Below are positions 24,170-32,995 of a stretch of DNA of 64,000 nucleotides, piece by piece. The first letter of the stretch is position 1, and every line of letters begins with the position of its first letter. This DNA comes from Olsenella sp. An188 (GTDB taxonomy: Bacteria > Actinomycetota > Coriobacteriia > Coriobacteriales > Atopobiaceae), in NCBI RefSeq assembly GCF_002160255.1, contig NZ_NFKF01000001.1:1-64000 (forward strand), written 5' to 3'. The notes beneath the pieces are model-generated. The model did not search any database, had not been told where the DNA came from, and was given only the letters and a program-made list of their open reading frames with translations. Both the position numbers and the translations under genes were made by a program.

Positions 24170-24797
24170 GGGGTCCTCCCTCTCTGATCGAGGCGGCAAC
24201 AAGGTCCTGGGTGCCGAGCAGCCTCCCGAGCTCGCGCACGAGGCGCGCCACCGGCAGCCCGACGACGTTCTGGTAGTCTCCCGAGATGCGGCGCACGAGC
24301 AGGCGGCCCGCCCCCTGGATGCCGTAGGCGCCCGCCTTGTCCAGCGGCTCGCCGGAGTCCACGTAGGCGGCGACCTCCTCGTCCGTGAGGTCCCAGAAGG
24401 TGACGTCGGTGGTCTCCACGAAGCTCGTGCGGGCCGTGGGCTCGCCGGCGGGGGAAAGCGCCACGAGGCACGCGCCGGTCGAGACGTGGTGCGTGCGACC
24501 CGAGAGCTCACGCAGCATGCGCGTGGCGTCGGTGGCGTCGGCGGGCTTGCCGAGCACGTCGTCTGCGGTCCAGACGATGGTGTCGGCGGCCACGAGCGCG
24601 CCCTGCCCCGCGAGGCGCGCGGCCCCGAGCCCGGCGAGCGCCGCCTCGGCCTTCTCGCGCGCGAGGCGCTCGACGAGCTCCACGGGCCTCTCGCCGGGGA
24701 GGCGGGACTCGTCTATGTCCGCGGGCGCGAGCGAGAGCTCGAAGCCGGCCTGCTCCAGCAGCTCCCTGCGGCGTGGCGACTGCGAGGCCAAGATCAT
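24162..24797 (-). CDS. maf: Maf-family nucleotide pyrophosphatase
   Basis: A 211-residue Maf protein, a house-cleaning nucleoside triphosphate pyrophosphatase linked in some bacteria to septum control. It begins MILASQSPRRRELLEQAGFE, followed by DESRLPGERPVELVERLAREKAEA, AADTIVW (catalytic Asp), GKPADATDATRMLRELSGRTHHV and DKAGAYGIQGAG. I chose ATG 24797, which is 6 bases after GGAGG; the in-frame TTG at 24803 abuts that site. It is upstream of and overlaps the P1 peptidase gene. Confidence 0.95.
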   Translation of the reverse strand: MILASQSPRRRELLEQAGFELSLAPADIDESRLPGERPVELVERLAREKAEAALAGLGAARLAGQGALVAADTIVWTADDVLGKPADATDATRMLRELSGRTHHVSTGACLVALSPAGEPTARTSFVETTDVTFWDLTDEEVAAYVDSGEPLDKAGAYGIQGAGRLLVRRISGDYQNVVGLPVARLVRELGRLLGTQDLVAASIREGGPLA

Positions 24798-24820
24798 GGG
24801 CAACCTCCAAACGTGCCTAC

Positions 24821-24853
24821 AAAAAAGGCGGGAGCCGCAACGCGACCCCCGCC
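24821..24853 (-). terminator. Rho-independent terminator of the ferredoxin gene (minus strand)
   Basis: On the minus strand, GGCGGGGGTCGC pairs with GCGGCTCCCGCC (one mismatch) across a 3-base loop and runs into TTTTTT (plus-strand AAAAAA at 24821-24826). It lies 23 bases after the ferredoxin stop and just before maf. Confidence 0.82.
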
Positions 24854-24875
24854 AAGCGTGCTGAGTGCGCCCGAG

Positions 24876-25061
24876 CTACTCGACCGTGATGGCGGAGACG
24901 GGGCAGTTGTCGGCAGCCTCCTGGCAGCTGTCCTCGGCGTCCTCGGGGACGTCCTCCTCGATGGCGACGGCGACGCCGTCGTCGGAGATGGAGAAGACGT
25001 CGGGGCAGGTGCCCTCGCAGAGCCCGCAGCCGATGCAATCCTCGTTGACCGTAGCCTTCAT
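24876..25061 (-). CDS. Ferredoxin, single [4Fe-4S] type
   Basis: A 61-residue electron carrier. Cluster ligands are in DCIGCGLCEGTCPDVF (three Cys of CxxCxxC plus the CP motif) and the distal NCPVSAI. The middle is acidic (EEDVPEDAEDSCQEAAD). Length and spacing match monocluster ferredoxins of anaerobes used with pyruvate oxidation or hydrogenases. ATG 25061 follows AGAGAGGA. The leader carries a 7-bp hairpin (CCTGGGC/GCCCAGG, 25081-25099). A possible minus-strand promoter, TTGCGC, 17 bases, TAAAAA, lies near 25110-25140. Confidence 0.93.
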   Translation of the reverse strand: MKATVNEDCIGCGLCEGTCPDVFSISDDGVAVAIEEDVPEDAEDSCQEAADNCPVSAITVE

Positions 25062-25080
25062 GTTGGAATCCTCTCTCCTG

Positions 25081-25140
25081 CCTGGGCCCCCTGCCCAGGT
25101 CTTGCTATTTTTTTACACGTTTCCGCCCCCGTGCGCAACT
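25081..25140 (-). promoter_or_regulatory. Candidate ferredoxin promoter and leader hairpin
   Basis: On the minus strand, TTGCGC is followed 17 bases later by TAAAAA. Downstream of that, in the leader, CCTGGGC and GCCCAGG (25081-25087 and 25093-25099) form a 7-bp hairpin with a 5-base loop, about 6 bases before the AGAGAGGA ribosome-binding site. Confidence 0.45.
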
Positions 25141-25152
25141 GTTAGCGGCGTA

Positions 25153-25442
25153 TAGCCAAAAATGGCTCTCAGACGGCCCTGAGCTGGGATTATATTCCTA
25201 GCTGCAGAGTGGGTTTTGCTTGGCTCCGCGGGCCGGGCGGCCGCCCCGCCCGTGGGGCTCCCGCCCGCGTTGCCCTGCCCGTTCCGCACCCGCCTGCGTT
25301 GCCCTGCCCGTTCCGCACAATTCCGGAATTGTGCGCCCGCGGGCGGGCACTTGAGTGCAAAGCGCCAGTTGAGGTCCTTCTCGCGCTTAGATAATCGGGG
25401 TTGTCCGGGGCACTATCCGCACAATTTGGGAATTGTGCGGAC
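25153..25442. repeat. Palindrome- and tandem-repeat-rich intergenic region
   Basis: No gene is seen from 25062 to 25522. The stretch holds, in order: AGCCA/TGGCT hairpin (25153-25166); an imperfect 22-base palindrome with AGCT ends (25182-25203); and two tandem 29-base units differing at one base (25261-25289, 25290-25318). It then has a perfect 22-base palindrome centred on CCGG (25314-25335, half CGCACAATTCC). Last is a related hairpin with 11-base arms TCCGCACAATT (25416-25426 and 25431-25441). CCTTCTCGC (25376) and GGCGAGAAG (25471) flank the second palindrome. Confidence 0.7.
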
Positions 25443-25522
25443 TCAAGTTCACGGACGCAAGCTGAGAGAGGCGAGAAGAACCTCAGAAATGTGCGCCCCG
25501 ACGCTCGGAGGCACTGCGCGCG

Positions 25523-25717
25523 CTACGGCGTGGCCGTCGCGGCCAGACGCAGAACAAGCAGGTCGTCGCGTGTCCAGCTCACGATGAAGCCGCACTTCTC
25601 GGCGACCCGACGGCTTGCTGCGTGACTGGGGGAGCACTCGATGACCGCATCTCGCCCGCCCGCGTGCGCCCGGGCGGCGAGAAGCGCCGTGAGGGGCCCG
25701 AGGTCCTTCTCGGTCAT
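25523..25717 (-). pseudogene. Truncated GNAT acetyltransferase remnant
   Basis: The frame shows an N-terminal SIRRMTEKDLGPL block, like a GNAT beta1-alpha1, joined almost directly to a C-terminal block DAVIECSPSHAASRRVAEKCGF. The latter is the classic last GNAT motif (A-x-x-x-Y/E-K-x-GF). The central acetyl-CoA-binding segment is missing, and only 64 residues follow the ATG at 25717. It is best read as an internally deleted acetyltransferase. It follows the nucleotidyltransferase on the same strand. A short real gene is possible but I think less likely. Confidence 0.45.
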
Positions 25718-25773
25718 GCGGCGTATCGAGAGCGTGAGGCCTCCGTCTCCTGCTGCCCAGGCGGATCGCCGCG

Positions 25774-26556
25774 TCAGCGCCCGGCGGGGAAGAGCGTCGT
25801 GCCCAGGCCCGAGCGAACCCACTCCCAGAAGCGGAGGTCAAGCTGCGCACGCAGGGACGGCCCCGCCTCGGCGAGAAACGCGCCGAGTGCCTGCGTCAGG
25901 AGCCTGGCGGCCCGCGGCAGCTCCGGCCCGCTCAGGTGGGCGTAGATACCCTCCAGCAGGCGGTAGCGCTCCGGCGACACGATCTGGTTGAGCTTCTTGA
26001 GGCCGAGAAACGCGTGGGTCGGGTCGTCCGACCAGCGCAGCAGGACGGCGGCGGACCCGGCGGCGTCGCCTAGGATCTTGGCCGCCCACGCGTAGTTGTC
26101 GCGGCGATAGGCGCTGTCGGCCTCCACGATGCCGTAGAGCGCGCTCGAGAAGAGCCGTGCCAGGGTCTCGTCGCTCACCGCCGCGCGCTCCCATGCGAAG
26201 CCCTCGAACAGGCCACTCGGGTCGCTCCACACGCGGATGGGGTCCTCGTGGCCGATCTCCTCCCTCAGCGCCACGTAGAGGTCAACGTGGGTCGCGTCGT
26301 CGAAAATTGCCACGAGCTGCGGTAGCCCGAAGCTCACCTCCTCGAGAAAGACCGGCTCGTCGAAGGCGGCCAGGTATGCTCGCCGCCGCGCGAGCACGGC
26401 CTCTCGCGCGGCGGGCGAGGCCACGAGGTAGAGGTCGACGTCAGAGAACGCGTCCTCGTCACCGCGGCCGAACGAGCCCTTGAGAAGCGCTGCCTCGACG
26501 AGCCCGTCGGCCATGGCCGCCCCGGCTATGGCATCTATGGCCTCGGTCTGTCTCAT
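25774..26556 (-). CDS. Nucleotidyltransferase, aminoglycoside adenylyltransferase-like
   Basis: A 260-residue protein with an N-terminal nucleotidyltransferase core, LLKGSFGRGDEDAFSDVDLYLV (GS-x-G and D-x-D metal motif, about residues 24-46). A helical C-terminal domain (about 120-260) follows, with NYAWAAKILGDAAGSAAVLLRWSDDPTHAFLGLKKL. This layout resembles streptomycin/aminoglycoside adenylyltransferases and their many uncharacterised relatives. Resistance cannot be claimed from sequence. It lies downstream of the rRNA methyltransferase on the same strand with a 39-base gap. Confidence 0.72.
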   Translation of the reverse strand: MRQTEAIDAIAGAAMADGLVEAALLKGSFGRGDEDAFSDVDLYLVASPAAREAVLARRRAYLAAFDEPVFLEEVSFGLPQLVAIFDDATHVDLYVALREEIGHEDPIRVWSDPSGLFEGFAWERAAVSDETLARLFSSALYGIVEADSAYRRDNYAWAAKILGDAAGSAAVLLRWSDDPTHAFLGLKKLNQIVSPERYRLLEGIYAHLSGPELPRAARLLTQALGAFLAEAGPSLRAQLDLRFWEWVRSGLGTTLFPAGR

Positions 26557-26595
26557 GTCGCTGCCACGTCCTCTCGGCGATGCCCCGAGCGCCCC

Positions 26596-27942
26596 CTACG
26601 CGCGCTCGAGCAGGGTCACGGTCTCCACGTGGAAGGTCTGCGGGAAGAGGTCGACCGGCGTCACGCGCCTCGGCGAGAAGGTCCCGGCCAGCTCGAAGCG
26701 GGCGAGGTCGCGCGCCAGGGTGGCGGGGTCGCAGCTCACGTAGGCGATCGCGCGTGCGGGCCGCTCGGAGAGCTGCCTCACCACGTCCTCGGCCAGCCCC
26801 GCGCGCGGCGGGTCCACCACGATGACGTCCGCGTCGGTGTCCGGGAACTCGAGGCCCGCGTCGCCGCCGATGGGGTCGACGTTGTCCAGCCCGGCGGACT
26901 CCAGGTTGCGACGCAGGTCGCGCACGGCCGGGCCGTAGGACTCCACCGCGCTCACGAAGCCCGCGCGCCGCGCGAGCGGCAGCGTGAAGGTGCCGGCTCC
27001 GCAGTAGAGGTCCATGGCCTCCTCGTCCTCGCCGGGCTGCAACGCGTCCATCACGAGCTCGACGAGCTTCTCGGCGCCGCGGGTGTTGACCTGGAAGAAG
27101 CTCGGGGCCGAGACGCGCATGCGCTCGGAACCCACCTGCTCGCCCCAGGAGCCCGCCCCCGAGAGGCACTCCACGCCGGCGATCCGGCGCGCCTTGGCGG
27201 GTCCCTTCTGCATGACGCGCACGACCGAGGTGGGCCTGAGCGCGTCGGCGAGCACCTTGGACGCCTGCGCGCGCGGGAAGGCCCCCGGGCGACCCCAGAG
27301 CGCCACCTCCACCTCACGCGTGCGGCGCGAGACGCGGATGCCAACGCGCTCGAGGTCGAGGCCGTGACTGCCCGCGAGGTAGCCGAGCGCGCCCGAGACG
27401 GCGCGCACGGCCTTGGCGTGGCGCCCGTCCAGAAGCGGGCACTCCTTGACGCGCACCACGCCCTCGCCGGCGGCCGCGTGCATCCCGAGCGCGGGGCGCC
27501 CTCCCTCGGTCGCCACCGCGAGCTCGACCTTGTTGCGGTATCCCCAGGGCTCGCCCGGCGAGACGATCGGCGCCACGAGGCCCTCGGCCCGCTCGGCGCC
27601 CATGTGGGCGATGCGCGCGAGGGAGTCGACCACGCCGGAGCGCTTTGCCGCGGCCTGGGCCTCGTAGGAGAGCGAGGCCCAGGGGCAGCCGCCGCAGACG
27701 CCCGCGTAGGGGCACGCGGGGGCCACGCGGTCGGCCGAGGCCTCGAGCACCTCGACGGCGCGCGCGTGCGAGAAGCGCCCCTCGTCGCGGTCCACCACGG
27801 CGCGCACGCGGTCCCCCGCCACGGCGCCCGAGACGAAGACGGTCTTGCCGTCCGCGTCGTGGGCCACGGCGTCGGGCCCGTAGCTCATTCGCTCGGCGAG
27901 AAGGACGACCTCCCGCGTCTCGACGCCCTCCTCCCGGCTCAC
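26596..27942 (-). CDS. 23S rRNA (uracil-5)-methyltransferase, RumA/RlmD-like
   Basis: A 448-residue class-I methyltransferase that forms 5-methyluridine in 23S rRNA. An N-terminal TRAM-like segment (about 8-65) is followed by an iron-sulfur cysteine set, CPYAGVCGGCPW and later KECPLL. The SAM domain has MDLYCGAGTFTLPLARRAGFVSAVE and VIVVDPPRAGL. The catalytic motif is IAYVSCDPATLARDL, followed by VDLFPQTFHVE. Which uridine(s) it modifies (RlmC, RlmD or dual RlmCD) is uncertain. GTG 27942 overlaps the ppk stop (GTGA), so it is coupled to polyphosphate kinase. Confidence 0.92.
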   Translation of the reverse strand: MSREEGVETREVVLLAERMSYGPDAVAHDADGKTVFVSGAVAGDRVRAVVDRDEGRFSHARAVEVLEASADRVAPACPYAGVCGGCPWASLSYEAQAAAKRSGVVDSLARIAHMGAERAEGLVAPIVSPGEPWGYRNKVELAVATEGGRPALGMHAAAGEGVVRVKECPLLDGRHAKAVRAVSGALGYLAGSHGLDLERVGIRVSRRTREVEVALWGRPGAFPRAQASKVLADALRPTSVVRVMQKGPAKARRIAGVECLSGAGSWGEQVGSERMRVSAPSFFQVNTRGAEKLVELVMDALQPGEDEEAMDLYCGAGTFTLPLARRAGFVSAVESYGPAVRDLRRNLESAGLDNVDPIGGDAGLEFPDTDADVIVVDPPRAGLAEDVVRQLSERPARAIAYVSCDPATLARDLARFELAGTFSPRRVTPVDLFPQTFHVETVTLLERA

Positions 27943-30464
27943 TCGTCACCCCCGCCGAAGAGGGTCCCGAAGGCCTGGCCGAAGAGGGAGAGCGCGCGGG
28001 AGACGCGCCCGCGCCTCGGGGCGGCCGGCGCAGGCGGGACGGGGGAGGGCGTCTCCTCGCGGCGCGGGGCGGCAACGGCCTCCTCGGGCGCGAGGGGCTC
28101 CGGGTCCGTCGTCGCGGGGACGACCTCGACGTAGCCGTCGGCCGCGGCCTCCTCCTCCGCCGCCTCCTCGCGCACGGGCGCGAGCGCCGGGGCGGCGTCG
28201 GGGACCGGCTCGATGCGCTCGGCCTTGCGCGCCGCGGCGCGCTCCTCGACTGCGGCGCGTGCGCGCTCGTAGGCCTCGCGCAGCAGGACCTCCTGGCAGT
28301 TGACGCGCGGCGCGCCCTCCTCGCCCTCGACGTGGGCCCACGTGCCGTCCGCGGTGAGCTGGCGCGCCTTGACGTTGTCGGAGAGCTGCAGCTTCACGAA
28401 GTGGCGCACGATCTCGGAGCACGCGGGGTCGCGCACGGGGTAGGCGATCTCCACGCGTCGCTCGGTGTTTCTCGTCATCATGTCCGCGCTCGAGAGGTAG
28501 ATCGTGTCCATGTACTCGCCGAAGGCGTAGATGCGCGCGTGCTCGAGGAAGCGGCCGGCGATCTGGCGCACGACGAGGCCGTCGGTCTTGCCCGGCACGC
28601 CCGCCTTGATGCAGCAGATGCCGCGCACGATCATGACCACCTGGACGCCCGCCTCGCAGGCCTCGGAGATCTTGTCGATGACGTCGCGGTCGGTGAGCGA
28701 GTTCATCTTGAGGACCACGCGCGCCGGGGCGCCCTCGCGGGCGCGCGAGATCTCGCGGTCGAGCCCGCGCATGACGAGGGGCTTGAGCCCGACGGGGGCG
28801 ACGCCGAGGTGCTTGTAGGAGCCGCGGAGGTTGCCGAGCGAGAGGTTGCGGAAGAAGGTGTTTCCGTCGGCGCCGATGCCCTCGTCCGCGGTCAGGAGCA
28901 TGAAGTCGGAGTAGAGCTTGGCGGTCTTCTCGTTGAAGTTGCCCGTGCCGAGGCAGGTGATGCGGGAGATGCCGTCGCGGTCGTGGTAGGTGATCTGGCA
29001 GATCTTGGAGTGGCACTTGAAGCCCTCCGAGCCGTAGATCACGGTGCAGCCCGCGTCCTCGAGGCGCTCGGCCCAGGCGATGTTGTTCGCCTCGTCGAAG
29101 CGGGCGCGCAGCTCCATGAGCACGGTGACGTCCTTGCCCGCCTCGGCGGCGGCGATGAGGCTCTCGCACAGGTGCGAGCTCTTGGCCACGCGGTAGAGCG
29201 TGATCTTGATGGAGATGCAGGCGTCGTCGGCCGAGGCCTCGCGCACGAGGCGCAGCAGCGGCGTCATGGACTCGTAGGGGTAGGTGAGCAGGACGTCGTG
29301 GTCCTCGACCTGCCCGCGCATGGGCAGCGAGAGGTCGACCATCGGAGAGACCTGCGGCTCGAAGGGGCGGAAGACGCAGGCGGCGTGCTCGTGGTCGGGG
29401 ATGTGGGACTCGAGGCCGTAGACGTAGCCCAGGTCGATCGGGCGCTCGAGGCGGAAGATGCGGCGCGGCTCGAGGGAGAGCTCGTCGGCGATGAGGCCCT
29501 CGAGCGCCTTGCCCAGCTTGCCGCGGATCTCGAGGCGCACGGGCTGGAGGCGCTGGCGGAGCTTGAGGACCTTCTTCATGTGCTGGCGGTAGTCCTCCTC
29601 CTCCTCGACGCCCTCGCCGTCCGGGTCGATGTCGGCGTTGCGGGTCACGCGCAGCACCGCGGAGCGCTTGGGGACGTAGTCGCCGAAGCACTGGTCGAGG
29701 TTGGTCTCGAGCACGTCCTCGAGCAGGGTGTAGCGCCAGGCCTTGGGGGAGGAGGGCAGCGCGACCACGCGCGCCTCGGTGGCCGGCACCTCGATGATGC
29801 CGAGAAGCCCCGTCTCCTCGCGGCCGTCGAGCGAGCAGGCCACGAAGAGGCGGCCGTTGCGCAGGTTGGGGAAGGGGTGGCGCGGGTCCACGATGAGCGG
29901 GGAGATGATCGGGGCGAGCCGGCGGTCGAAGTGGCGCGCCACGGCGGCGCGGTCGGCCTCGGTGTAGTCGCCGGGGGAGACGCGCACGAGGCCCTTCTCG
30001 GCGAGCTGGGCCTCGACCTCGGCGAGCGCGCGCTCGTGGCGGCCGATGAGCGGGGGCAGCGTCTCGAAGATGGCGTCGAGCTGCTCGGCGGGCGTCATGT
30101 TGGACTTGTTGTCCTTGGGCTGGTTCTTGAGCGAGGCGAGGTCGGAGAGGCCTCCCACGCGGATCATGAACCACTCGTCGAGGTTGGACTCCACGATCTC
30201 GCAGAACTTCAGGCGCTCGAAGATGGGCACCTCGGGGTCGTAGGCCTCGTCGAGGATGCGGTCGTCGAAGCGCAGCCAGCTGACCTCGCGGTTCTGGGTG
30301 TAGGAGAAGTCGCGCTTCTCCGACTTGGCGGAGCCCTTCTCCTTCTGGCCGCCCTTCTCGCCCTTGCCGTGGTCCTTCTCGCCCTTGGGACGCTCCGCCC
30401 TCTCGGCGTGGTCGCCCCTCTCCGCGCGAGCGGCCTTCTCGGAGATCTCCTTGCTCATGGGCAT
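27939..30464 (-). CDS. ppk1: Polyphosphate kinase with long N- and C-terminal extensions
   Basis: An 841-residue PPK1 that reversibly makes polyphosphate from ATP. The catalytic region (about 55-715) begins RDFSYTQNREVSWLRFDDR. It includes MELRARFDEANNI, FKCHSKICQITYHD (the active His segment), CLGTGNFNEKTAKLY, and the second phospholipase-D-like motif region RFLEHARIYAFG. About 55 Lys/Glu/Gly-rich residues precede it, and about 125 Ala/Glu/Pro-rich residues follow, so the protein is some 150 residues longer than a typical PPK1. ATG 30464 or ATG 30458 could start it; GAGAGGGG precedes both. Confidence 0.95.
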   Translation of the reverse strand: MPMSKEISEKAARAERGDHAERAERPKGEKDHGKGEKGGQKEKGSAKSEKRDFSYTQNREVSWLRFDDRILDEAYDPEVPIFERLKFCEIVESNLDEWFMIRVGGLSDLASLKNQPKDNKSNMTPAEQLDAIFETLPPLIGRHERALAEVEAQLAEKGLVRVSPGDYTEADRAAVARHFDRRLAPIISPLIVDPRHPFPNLRNGRLFVACSLDGREETGLLGIIEVPATEARVVALPSSPKAWRYTLLEDVLETNLDQCFGDYVPKRSAVLRVTRNADIDPDGEGVEEEEDYRQHMKKVLKLRQRLQPVRLEIRGKLGKALEGLIADELSLEPRRIFRLERPIDLGYVYGLESHIPDHEHAACVFRPFEPQVSPMVDLSLPMRGQVEDHDVLLTYPYESMTPLLRLVREASADDACISIKITLYRVAKSSHLCESLIAAAEAGKDVTVLMELRARFDEANNIAWAERLEDAGCTVIYGSEGFKCHSKICQITYHDRDGISRITCLGTGNFNEKTAKLYSDFMLLTADEGIGADGNTFFRNLSLGNLRGSYKHLGVAPVGLKPLVMRGLDREISRAREGAPARVVLKMNSLTDRDVIDKISEACEAGVQVVMIVRGICCIKAGVPGKTDGLVVRQIAGRFLEHARIYAFGEYMDTIYLSSADMMTRNTERRVEIAYPVRDPACSEIVRHFVKLQLSDNVKARQLTADGTWAHVEGEEGAPRVNCQEVLLREAYERARAAVEERAAARKAERIEPVPDAAPALAPVREEAAEEEAAADGYVEVVPATTDPEPLAPEEAVAAPRREETPSPVPPAPAAPRRGRVSRALSLFGQAFGTLFGGGDE

Positions 30465-30594
30465 CGTGCCCCTCTCGTCTCGCGGCGCCCCCGGCGCCGA
30501 AATATGGCATCTCTTGATGATAGCAGCCGCGGGCGTGCGGGGCGCGGGCCCCTGCGTTATGGTTGTGAAAGGAAACGCGCTTTCGGGAGGTGCC

Positions 30595-31875
30595 ATGTGC
30601 GAGGGTCTCAACGTCCGCTCGGAGATCGGGCGTCTGCGCAAGGTGATGCTGTCACGGCCCGGCGCCGAGCTGCTGAACCTCTCTCCGGACACGCTCGCCC
30701 CGCTGCTGTTCGACGACATCCCGTTTCTGGAGGAGGCACAGCGCGAGCACGACGCCTTCGCCCGGATGCTCTCCGAGGAGGGCGTGGAGGTGCTCTACCT
30801 CGACGAGCTCGTCGCCGAGGCGCTCGACGCCGTCCCGGGGGCGCGCGAGGAGTTCTGCGAGCGGTGGCTCGACGAGTCCGGCCTGTGCGCCGCCTCGGCG
30901 CGCCGCGCGGTGCGCGAGCTGCTGGACGACGTCGAGGACACGCGCTCTCTCGTGGACCGCTGCATCGCGGGCGTGCGCGCCGACGAGCTCGACCTCGCCC
31001 CGTCCTCGGCGTCCTCCCTCGCCGACCTCATGCTCACCGACGGCAACGCGGGCTCCCCGCTCGTAATCGACCCGATCCCCAACGTCTACTTCACGCGCGA
31101 CACGTTCTCGGTGATCGGCTCCGGGGTCTCGCTCAACAGCATGCTCACGTCCACGCGCCGCCGCGAGGGGCTCCTCGGGGAGTTCGTCTTCCGCTACCAC
31201 CCCGAGTACGCCGGCGCGCCCCTGTGGTACCGCCGCGACGACGCGCACAACATCGAGGGCGGCGACGTGCTCGTCTTGGGCGCGGACGTGGTGGCCGTGG
31301 GCATCTCCGAGCGAACCTCGGCGGCCGCCATCGACGTGCTGGCGCACCGGCTCCTGTGGGGCTCGGCCCCGGGCGAGGCGCGGGGCGCGCGGGCGGGGGA
31401 GTCCGGGATCGGCCGCGTGATGGCCTTCTCGATACCGCACAAGCGCTCGTTCATGCACCTCGACACGGTGTTCACCCAGGTTGACGTCGACACCTTCACC
31501 GTCCACCCCGGCATCCTGGGGACGCTGCACGTCTTCGAGCTCACGCGCGGCGCGCGCGAGGGGGAGGTGCGCATCCGCCGGCTCGACGACACGCTCGACA
31601 CCATCCTGGCCCGCGCGCTCGGCCTCGACGCGGTGCGCCTCGTCAAGTGCGGCGGGGACGACCCCATAGCCGCGGCGCGCGAGCAGTGGAACGACGGCTC
31701 CAACACGCTCGCGGTGCGCCCGGGCCGCGTGATGGTCTACCAGAGAAACGCGGTCACCAACGACATCCTGGACCGCGCGGGCGTCGAGCTCCTGGAGATC
31801 CCCTCGGCCGAGCTCTCGCGCGGCCGCGGCGGCCCGCACTGCATGTCCATGGCCTTCTGGCGAGACGACCTGTAG
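30595..31875 (+). CDS. arcA: Arginine deiminase
   Basis: A 426-residue enzyme hydrolysing arginine to citrulline and ammonia, the first step of the energy-yielding, acid-countering ADI pathway. Catalytic-site blocks are [17 protein letters not shown], the EGGDVLVLG segment, [15 protein letters not shown] (His), and the C-terminal nucleophile [18 protein letters not shown] 30595 follows GGGAGG. It is divergent from ppk1. The next gene is ornithine carbamoyltransferase; carbamate kinase and an arginine-ornithine antiporter are not in the window. Confidence 0.97.
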   Translation: MCEGLNVRSEIGRLRKVMLSRPGAELLNLSPDTLAPLLFDDIPFLEEAQREHDAFARMLSEEGVEVLYLDELVAEALDAVPGAREEFCERWLDESGLCAASARRAVRELLDDVEDTRSLVDRCIAGVRADELDLAPSSASSLADLMLTDGNAGSPLVIDPIPNVYFTRDTFSVIGSGVSLNSMLTSTRRREGLLGEFVFRYHPEYAGAPLWYRRDDAHNIEGGDVLVLGADVVAVGISERTSAAAIDVLAHRLLWGSAPGEARGARAGESGIGRVMAFSIPHKRSFMHLDTVFTQVDVDTFTVHPGILGTLHVFELTRGAREGEVRIRRLDDTLDTILARALGLDAVRLVKCGGDDPIAAAREQWNDGSNTLAVRPGRVMVYQRNAVTNDILDRAGVELLEIPSAELSRGRGGPHCMSMAFWRDDL

Positions 31876-31916
31876 GGCGGCGGCGAGAAGCGCGCGCCGC
31901 GGACCCAGCGCTGCGG

Positions 31917-31922
31917 TACAAT
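31917..31922 (+). promoter_or_regulatory. Candidate -10 element for ornithine carbamoyltransferase
   Basis: TACAAT lies 36 bases before ATG 31958, inside the 82-base arcA-arcB gap. It suggests the second gene can be transcribed on its own as well as by read-through. A short GCGGCG/CGCCGC hairpin containing GGCGAGAAG precedes it (31877-31897). Confidence 0.4.
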
Positions 31923-31957
31923 CGGGGCCAGCCAAAGCACCCCGAAGGGAGAACAAC

Positions 31958-32956
31958 ATGCCCGTCAGCCTTTCCGGACGTCACTTCCTGAAGCTCCTCG
32001 ACTTCACGCCCGAGGAGATCCGCTACCTCATCGACCTCTCGGCCGAGCTCAAGGCCAAGAAGCGCAGCCACGAGCCGCACCGCTACCTCGAGGGCAGAAA
32101 CGTCGCCCTCATCTTCGAGAAGACCTCCACGCGCACGCGCTGCGCCTTCGAGGTGGGCGCCGCCGACCTCGGCATGCACGCCGTCTACCTGGACCCGAGC
32201 GCCTCGCAGATCGGCAAGAAGGAGTCCATCGCCGACACCGCGCGCGTGCTCGGCCGCATGTTCGACGGCATCGAGTACCGCGGCTTCGGCCAGGAGCGCG
32301 TCGAGGAGCTCGCCGAGTACGCGGGCGTCCCGGTGTGGAACGGCCTCACCACGGAGTTCCACCCCACGCAGATGATCGCCGACGTCCTCACCATGGAGGA
32401 GGAGTTCGGCCGCGACGGCATGCGCGGCCGCAAGGTCACCTTCATGGGCGACGCGGGCAACAACGTGGGCAACTCGCTCATGGTGGTCTGCGCCAAGCTC
32501 GGCATTGACTTTTGTGCCTGCGGGCCGGCCGAGCAGATGCCGGACGCCGCGCTCGTGGAGCAGTGCCGCGCCGTCGCGGCCGAGACGGGCGCCACGATCA
32601 CGCTGACCGAGAGCGTCGACGAGGGCGCTGCCGGCGCGAGCGTCATCTACACCGACATCTGGGTCTCCATGGGGGAGTCGGCCGACCTCTGGGGCGAGCG
32701 CATCCGCCTGCTCTCCCCGTACCAGGTCAACGCCGAGCTCATGGCCAAGGCCGCGCCCGACGCGATCTTCATGCACTGCCTGCCGAGCTTCCACGACCGC
32801 AAGACCACCATCGGCGAGGAGGTCTTCCAGAAGTTCGGCCTGCCCGAGCTCGAGGTGACCGACGAGGTCTTCGAGGGGCCGTGCAGCCGCGTCTTCGACG
32901 AGGCCGAGAACCGCCTGCACTCCATCAAGGCCGTGATGTACGCCACGCTCAGGTAG
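31958..32956 (+). CDS. arcB: Ornithine carbamoyltransferase (catabolic arcB or anabolic argF)
   Basis: A 332-residue OTCase. Carbamoyl-phosphate loop [20 protein letters not shown]; ornithine/CP contacts in [21 protein letters not shown]-type loop in DIWVSMGE; and the catalytic HCLPSFHD. The length and placement next to arcA favour the catabolic direction (citrulline to ornithine plus carbamoyl phosphate), with no other arginine-synthesis genes nearby. ATG 31958 follows GAAGGGAG. The gene is followed by nested inverted repeats. Confidence 0.94.
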   Translation: MPVSLSGRHFLKLLDFTPEEIRYLIDLSAELKAKKRSHEPHRYLEGRNVALIFEKTSTRTRCAFEVGAADLGMHAVYLDPSASQIGKKESIADTARVLGRMFDGIEYRGFGQERVEELAEYAGVPVWNGLTTEFHPTQMIADVLTMEEEFGRDGMRGRKVTFMGDAGNNVGNSLMVVCAKLGIDFCACGPAEQMPDAALVEQCRAVAAETGATITLTESVDEGAAGASVIYTDIWVSMGESADLWGERIRLLSPYQVNAELMAKAAPDAIFMHCLPSFHDRKTTIGEEVFQKFGLPELEVTDEVFEGPCSRVFDEAENRLHSIKAVMYATLR

Positions 32957-32995
32957 GTGCGCGTCGGCGGTGCTGCGCCGCGCCAAGGTCCGAGC

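Noticed and set aside
25261-25318. A CRISPR-like array from two repeated 29-base units
   Set aside because: The units are directly tandem without spacers, there are only two, and no cas genes are present.
27645-31484. A plus-strand open frame of about 1280 codons antisense to rlmD and ppk1
   Set aside because: Same kind of shadow; the protein sequence is Arg/Ala/Val/Glu-biased and shows no conserved motif, while the minus strand encodes complete enzymes.
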